A stretch of DNA of 64,000 bases from Diphasiastrum complanatum. Its lineage: Eukaryota > Streptophyta > Lycopodiopsida > Lycopodiales > Lycopodiaceae. The stretch spans positions 29,036,340 to 29,100,339 of the forward strand of contig CM055111.1 in the NCBI GenBank assembly GCA_029204225.1, read 5' to 3'. Position numbers and translations under genes: made by a program. How positions within the stretch are numbered: position 1 is the first letter of the stretch; every line of letters starts with the position of its first letter. Below the pieces are notes generated by a model. It was not told the DNA's origin. It searched no databases and saw only the letters and a list, made by a program, of their open reading frames with translations. Positions 58,048-64,000 of the stretch are shown here, one piece after another.

Positions 58048-59945
58048 CACTTGCTATGTCGCCCTAGCTGCTCTCCTCCCTCCATCTCCTAGCACCACCT
58101 CCTCTTATGGGCCCAAAAAAGAGAGGGGGAGCTAGCTCCCGCCCTCTCATATCATGCATGTAGCTGCAATGTCTGCTGCAGCTGCCTCTACATCCATCAA
58201 CCCTCCTACTCTTCCTTCTGCCTCGACTGGGGTTCTTTACATCCATCAACCCTCCTCCTGCTCTTCCTTCTACTTCGATTGGGGTTCTTCCTTTGCCCAT
58301 TCTTCCGCTTCCACTTCTTCTAAGACTGATAACTATCGCACTATCATGAGCCTAGAGAGGGGTTACAGGGGCAGTTGGATTGCTTATAGGTCTTTTTTAC
58401 CAGATGGGGCTTGGGAGTGAACATTGTGAAGACCAAGGTTATGGTCTTCAACACTTCTAGAGCTTTCATGCAACAGTAGGAGCTCATTCTCGATGGGCAG
58501 CCCCTAGAGGTGGTCTCTTCATACACTTACTTGGGGATCCTTTTCTTTCAGCATGTGACAGGCAACTACCTCTTGACTTGGGAAGGGACATGCCTCCCTT
58601 GTTCAGCTAGAGCGGTTTGCTTCCGGAAGTCCATTCGGGATGCTCGGAGTAAGTGTAGACTTTTTGATACCATTGTCACCCCTACAGCCCTATATGCAGC
58701 AGAGACATGGTGTACCGGTCTTTCCTTCTCACACTGGGCCAATATCTGGAGATTACAGACTACCATGTTTAGCTCGGATGATTCGGGCGAAACCCTCTGT
58801 TCCACACGAGATCCTCCTTGTCGATTTTGCGGTTCCACCTATACAGATAGATGCAGCCTTCCAGCTTATTGCATATATGCAAAGAATTCAGGCACTTCCA
58901 GCTGCAAAGGAGAGATATACACATAGCCCTTGCTTCCTCACATTCTCTTCATGATCAGGGTTATAGTTTATCATGGTTTTCTCAGGTGGAACCTCCTTCT
59001 TGAGTCACTTGGTATCCCCATTATAGATCTTCCCTCCGGTACTCACCATTATAGCAGACGTTTTTTGATATAGGGCATACCTTGACCATACTTGGAGACG
59101 ACAGCTGGGGGTTAAGCACGACTATTACCAGACTCATTTCATGGAGTTAGACATAGCAAGGTGCCTAGTTTCCACAATATTTGGACTCAGGATTATCCAC
59201 AGCCTCAGAGGGAAGCTCCGGGTATCATCACATATAAATGACGATTGAGACCAGGAGGTTCTATGGTATTTCGAGAGAGGAACAGATCTTCCAGTTAGGC
59301 TCTTTGGGTGAGGTGGAGTCGGAGGAGCATTTTATCTTCAGGTGCCTTGTATATTGCGAGATTTGAGGGAGATATTATTGCTTGTTTTGTGACACACCCA
59401 TCACAATACTATCGCTCATAGCTTATAAGGACTCCCGTTGTGTTGCACTTATGATACGAGAGATGTTCCTGCTATGACGAGATCTATGCCAAATAGCTCA
59501 ACAAAGTCATCTTAGCTTTCAGGCTTAGATTGCCTCCTCCTCTAGGAGAAGAACATGACGATACCTAGAGTTTGATGATGATGATGACGACATACCTATT
59601 CATCGCGATCAGAGACAACGCACGACTCATAGTCATGTTGCAGCTTGAGTCATCCAACTTATCATGAGGAGACACACATCTCATCCTCCTAGACGACGTC
59701 AGCGGCTACCAGCGATGCCTAATGTTGTGGCTCGTATCACATCATTCTATAGCAGCAGCAAGATATGATGATAGTGATATACCTCATTTTTGACATTTAG
59801 TAGCATTGATGCTCCTATATATCTCATCTCATTTATTTCAGTTCATAGTACTTAGATTTGTTGTACTTGACATGTACATTTACTAGTCTTATATGCCTTT
59901 TGGCCTGGAAAAGACATTAATAAAGCTTGCTTTCTTTCTTTCACA
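58046..59945 (+). mobile_element. LINE-D, internally deleted LINE
   Basis: It starts directly after the (TC)n tail of LINE-G with a short ORF1-like region (to about 58330). It keeps only DNYRTIMS of the reverse transcriptase, then jumps near 58350 to the sequence after YADD (compare LERGYRGSWIAYRSF with [14 protein letters not shown]). [26 protein letters not shown] and [12 protein letters not shown] follow, with many stops. The 3' region keeps [11 protein letters not shown] and [13 protein letters not shown] before the stop. The 3' end has the hairpin ATGCC-TTTT-GGCCT (59893-59906), AATAAA and TTTC then AC tails. Confidence 0.87.
58510..58926 (+). pseudogene. LINE-D ORF2 C-terminal remnant
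   Basis: The longest open piece (138 residues): SSYTYLGILF, then FRKSIRDARSKCRLFDTIVT and [20 protein letters not shown]. It matches the part of LINE-2 ORF2 after the reverse transcriptase. Stops and shifts interrupt it on both sides. Confidence 0.75.
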
Positions 59946-60003
59946 CACACACACACACATATTTAAGAGTATAGCTAATCATGAAGATAGTGGATTTGGG
60001 TTG

Positions 60004-60084
<81 letters not shown>
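59942..60084 (+). repeat. (CA)n and (TC)n microsatellites before LINE-E
   Basis: (CA)n at 59942-59959 is the end of the LINE-D tail. Then about 45 bp of sequence end in GTGGATTTGGGTTGAG (59990-60005), followed by (TC)n at 60006-60084. Confidence 0.92.
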
Positions 60085-60086
<2 letters not shown>

Positions 60087-60232
60087 GCCAGCGATGGTGC
60101 TCCCTCCTACCAGCGATGGTGCTCCCTAGCCTGACCGCCCTCTCTCTGAACGCCCTACCTCTGCCCTTCGTTCAGGCTGCACCTGTCCGCCCTACCTCTG
60201 CTGCACCTGTCCCCGCTCAGGTCCTATCCTAC
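60085..60232 (+). mobile_element. LINE-E, 5' fragment cut by Gypsy 2
   Basis: It begins straight after (TC)n with AGCGATGGTGCTCC repeated twice, then a proline/alanine-rich frame (AAPVRPTSAAPVPAQVLSY) like LINE ORF1 starts. Gypsy 2 interrupts it at 60233. Any remainder would be beyond the right end of the window. Confidence 0.55.
60228..60232. repeat. Presumed left target-site duplication of Gypsy 2 (CCTAC)
   Basis: CCTAC directly precedes the TGTTA of the left LTR. The partner copy would be outside the window, so this is only presumed. Confidence 0.4.
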
Positions 60233-60681
60233 TGTTACAATCTTACTTACTGCAAACCTCCCAGGTGCCGGTTAACCACAAGAGACCGAACGATTCACGT
60301 TCCACCCCACCATAGGACCTAATCCGGGTCCACCCACCGTGCCTTGGCCTGTGACCGTATCAAGCTGGATCCGACCTCCTTCTCGGACGGCGTCCCATAC
60401 CACCGCCTAAGCTCTCAGCCATCTCCTGCCTCACGCTAGCAGTACATCCTGGCCGTGCACATGCTTTCCATCCACCTCCTCCTAGGTAGATAGAATGGAT
60501 GGCAAATGAGCCCTCCTCCCCTTGTATACCTCCAAGGAGAGAGACTCCAAGCCATGTGCACTCCTGGATCATGACACGTGGCAACCATGCAGGTTCACGA
60601 GTCACCGGTCAAGTCTACAGGCCCAGTCATCGTCCAGTCTCAAGTCTGGGTTTGGGACCCAAGGGAGTTGGGTCCCTAACA
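60233..60681 (-). repeat. Gypsy 2 left (3') LTR
   Basis: 449 bp starting TGTTA and ending TAACA, a perfect 5-bp terminal inversion. It is followed by the polypurine tract on the element strand. The other LTR is outside the window, so its age cannot be judged. Confidence 0.8.
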
Positions 60682-63600
60682 TTTCCTCTTCCTTAAAAAA
60701 TTCCTTATTTAAGGAAGGAATCCAGGGAATCTCAGTTTAAGGTCATGTTCCTTCTCCCAAGTATCATCGTCCTTGGAACTTCCTTTCCAACGAACCAAGT
60801 ACTCAGTTACCTGCCGGTTTCTGAGCCCACGTTGACGTACATCAACAATGGCCTTTGGTTCAGTAGGTACAAAGGATGATAGGTCCTCCAACTGAACTAA
60901 ATCCTCCTGAGGCATGAAGTTATCCTTTCCACCAAGTCGTTCCTTTAAACGACTAATGTGAAAAACTGGATGTACCTTAACACCTTGAGGAAGTTCCAGC
61001 TGGTACGCATTCCGATGGAGTTTCTTTACTATACGGAATGGCCCTGCGTATCATCATTTTCTGGCACAAAAACTTTTCCATTCCGGAAAAGTAACCCATT
61101 CCTAATGGAATAGTCTCTTTGTATCTTGTCATGAGGAAAAATCTTGGAATCCTGCATTCCAAGCTCATCACTAGATCTAGAAGAACCTGCCAGGACGTCT
61201 AGCCAAATACGACCGAAGTACCTATCGGTCTTACACAAATCTCTTAAGGATAGATACAACTCAGATTGGATCTCAGAAAAGCTTAACTGATTAACCTCTC
61301 CAATCCGGCTTAAGGCATCCGCGACACTATTAGAAGTACCCTTCCGGTACTCAATGTCATAATGAAATTCTTGGAGCATCTCTAAGGTCGACCGCGTCTC
61401 CAAACTTTCAGGGCGTTAATAACAGCGAAAAGTTCCTTGTCATAGGTGGAATACCGCCTTTGAGCAGGGTCCAACTTCTTGCTTTTAAAAGCTACCGGTC
61501 TACCATCCTGATATAGGACTGCGCCTATAGCATAGTCACTGGCATCCGTTTCAAGTACATACGGCTTGTTATGATCCACTGTGTAAAATAGGCGCTGTAG
61601 TTACACAGTATTTGAGGTTCTCAAAACTCTGATTCAACTCTCATTGTAGGACTAAACTTATTGTGCTGGCTAACTCTTTTAGCCCCTCCGAGGACATTCG
61701 TCAAAGCCAATGCAATTAATGCATAGTTCAAGATGAATCTATGAAAAAACCCCGTAAAGTCCAAAAAGGACTTAACCTCCCGGATGGTTTTAGGGACAGG
61801 CCATTCACGTCTTGTCGGACTTTATTTGGGTCAATTTCCAACCCATGGTCCGAAATAATGTGACCAAGGTATAACAACCTTTTCTGGAAGAACAGACAAT
61901 TGGATTCCTTGGCAAAAAGTTTCTCCTGTCTAAGTAACTTTAAGACAGTCCTGAGATGCTCCTCATGCTCCTCCAAGGTCTTACTATAGATGATATCTAA
62001 GTAGAATATCATCTAAGTAGACTATTACAAACTTTCCCAAATATGGATGAAGAAGATCGTTCATCATCTGCTGGAAAGTCGCTGGAGCATTTGTCAAGCC
62101 AAATGGTAAAACCAGAAACTCATAATGGCCGTACCTAGTTCTAAACCCGGTTTTTTCAATATCCTCAGTCTTTATGCGAATCTGATGATACCCTGATCTC
62201 AAATCGATTTTGGTGAAGTACTTTGCACCATGCAATCGATCAACCAGTTCATCCATTCGCGGCAAGGGATAACGGTTTTTAATCGTTAACTTATTCAACT
62301 TTTTAAAGTCCACACAAAGACGAGTACCTCTGTCTTTTTATCAACAAGGAGCACAGGTGCCCCCCCAGGGAGATTTACTAGGCCTAACATGGCCCATCTT
62401 AAGGTAATTTTGCAGTTGCCTAAAAACCTCATCCTCTTCAGTAGTACTCATCCTATATGGATACAGTGATATAGGAGAACTACCAGGAATCAGTTTAATA
62501 CCATGGTCAACGCCCCTAGAGGGGGGAAGACCCTCAGGAAGCTGCTCAGGAAATACATCATTAAATTCTTGTCTAAGTTTCCTAAAAATTTCACCCTCTG
62601 GCGAGTTTTCTTGTTTTAGGTTATTAGACATTAATTCCATTTGTAGATTGTAAAATTGCAAACTACGTTCTTCATGGTAAGTAAAATCTTTTAACCAACA
62701 TAAATAAGAACTACAATCCACAAAATCCATACATTTAACAGTTTCCAAAGCAGAAAGCATATACGGAGTAGAAATATCAACATTTCCATTCAATTCTATG
62801 AGTGAGCCATTATGTAAGAACGACAAACTGTGTGTTACATAGTTTTTCTTCATAGACTCGTTCCTCTCATAGAACCACTCTTTACCAAGTATAACATCTA
62901 CCCTATCTAGATTCATAATATGAAAGTCTAATTTATCCTTATAGGCTTGAATCTCTATTGGTAGACGTGGGACTATCCGGTCCCAAACTTGGCTTTCTGC
63001 TCCAGTTGCCAGCTTCACTGTGTATCGGTGGTCACTTTGCCTTGTTTCCACCTTTAGCTTCTGCAACAATTTAGCGTTAATAAAATTATGTGTGGAACCA
63101 TCGTCAAATAAAGCAGTTACAGCTTGGCCACCCACAACCCCCTTCATCCGAATGAGGTCATGAGCGCCAAAAACAGCCGTATTAAAACAACAATGCTCAC
63201 ACACAGAATTACTAGCAAAGGAAAGATCTACACTAGATATGCTAGAGTTACCTAGCGTCTTAAAAGATGCCCCTTTAGCTTTCCGTTTCTTTGGACATTC
63301 CTTCGTGACATGACCTGGTTCCATGCAATTGAAGCACAAATTGTCGCTTCTGGCTTTCATGAAGGTTTCCTGGTCCAAGGTAGATCTTTTCTTCGATTTC
63401 CCTGAACCTGAAGCCCCTTCCTTTGCCTTATCTTTCGATTTCTTTGGAAAGAAAGGCCTCTTACCCTTTACGTCGGGCAAGACACCAGTCTCAGGCTTAG
63501 CCATCGTACGAGTATCATCGTAGATTCTGGCGAAGCGAACAGCATCCTCGAGGGTAAGAGGCTGGTTCCTCCTGACCTCTAGCTGGTAGTCTCTTGGTAA

Positions 63601-64000
63601 CCCCAGTATAAAATGCAACTTTACTAGCAAAGGATCTATTCTAGTTGCAAAACGAGAATAGACCTCTTGGAATTCTTGTAAATACTGATCCAGGGGCCGG
63701 TTCTCCATATGGATTGTTGCATACTGACGGTAAAATTCAAAATCATCAAGAATAGGAAGGAAGGCCGCCTTAAAGGCCTTACAAAAATCCTCCCAATTCC
63801 TAGGAACTTCAGGCTTACCCCTTATATCTTGCCACCAGGTAAATGCTTTACCTCGCAGGTACATGATGACCAGATTGATCTTTTTGTCCTCGGATGAATC
63901 GTGCATGGAAAAGTGCGAATTCCATCGATCCAGCCATTGCAAGACCACCTCCGGGGTTCTATCCTTTTCCCCAGCAAAAACTCCAGGAGTAAACAAGGGT
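60233..64000 (-). mobile_element. Gypsy fossil 2 (chromodomain type), runs out of the window
   Basis: A minus-strand Ty3/Gypsy element. The 3' LTR is 60233-60681, with a polypurine tract beside it (TTTCCTCTTCC on the plus strand from 60682). Parts rightwards: a chromodomain (EYLVRWKGSS...DDTWEKEH, about 60720-60830), the integrase C-terminus (about 60830-61030), RNase H (about 61290-61580, TDASDYAIGAVLY), reverse transcriptase (about 61900-62330, [20 protein letters not shown]), protease (LFDDGSTHNFI, about 63060-63110), a CCHC knuckle (CFNCMEPGHVTKEC, about 63300-63340) and gag (to 63996 and beyond). It is broken, with several breaks, and shorter than a whole element. The 5' end is off-window. 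Confidence 0.92.

Overview
The window is nuclear DNA from a land plant with a large, repeat-rich genome. It holds about half of one split host gene, and its very long introns are packed with nested retrotransposons. A fern, lycophyte or gymnosperm would fit; the sequence alone does not decide. Evidence for a plant: Ty1/Copia elements primed at the methionine-tRNA site TGGTATCAGAGC, chromodomain Gypsy elements, hAT debris, and a plant-like DExH14/ASCC3 helicase whose 23 visible exons carry normal GT-AG splice sites.

Host gene (+ strand): exons from 10075 to 57552 encode about 1,094 residues in order. They run from the ASCC3-type N-terminal region through the whole first Ski2/Brr2-type helicase cassette ([38 protein letters not shown]), its winged helix, and into the first Sec63 unit. 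The first coding exons and the second cassette lie outside the window. No stop or frame break is seen in any exon. One intron (17136-43540) is 26.4 kb and another (44708-54013) is 9.3 kb.

Layout. 1-9560: a broken Gypsy fossil (- strand) with a Copia element (3317-8588) nested in it, flanked by AGTAG duplications. 10075-17135: exons 1-14. 17136-43540: the giant intron. It holds an old Copia fragment (17.9-20.4 kb), a TATA-bearing repeat (20.4-21.1 kb), two LINE copies in a row (21.1-25.9 kb), Gypsy and Copia fragments (26-28.5 kb), a deleted hAT transposon (28.5-30.4 kb), long AC/TC microsatellites, a nearly complete LINE (31.0-41.6 kb) split by a second Copia (32598-37835, CTACC duplications), and a hAT-type MITE (41974-42311). 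43541-44707: exons 15-18. 44708-54013: an intron with a LINE 3' end, a 461-bp tandem duplication and Copia fossils in both orientations. 54014-57552: exons 19-23. 57553-64000: an intron with two more LINE copies, a LINE 5' fragment, and a Gypsy fossil whose left LTR starts at 60233.

The most interesting system is the LINE family. Seven or more copies lie in the same orientation. Even 5'-truncated copies abut a (TC)n microsatellite, and most 3' ends carry a small covarying hairpin plus ATTAATAAAGC and a TC or TTTC tail. In the two copies that keep the ORF1/ORF2 junction, the ORFs are in one frame, separated by a single UAG and followed by a conserved GGGGTCCCC. The ORF2 C-terminal extension carries a consensus PCNA-binding (PIP) motif. 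The reverse transcriptase reads more like the L2/CR1 side of the LINE tree than plant L1. Together this suggests a microsatellite-targeting LINE that makes head-to-tail arrays and short deleted derivatives. All assignments are by eye; no search or alignment program was run.
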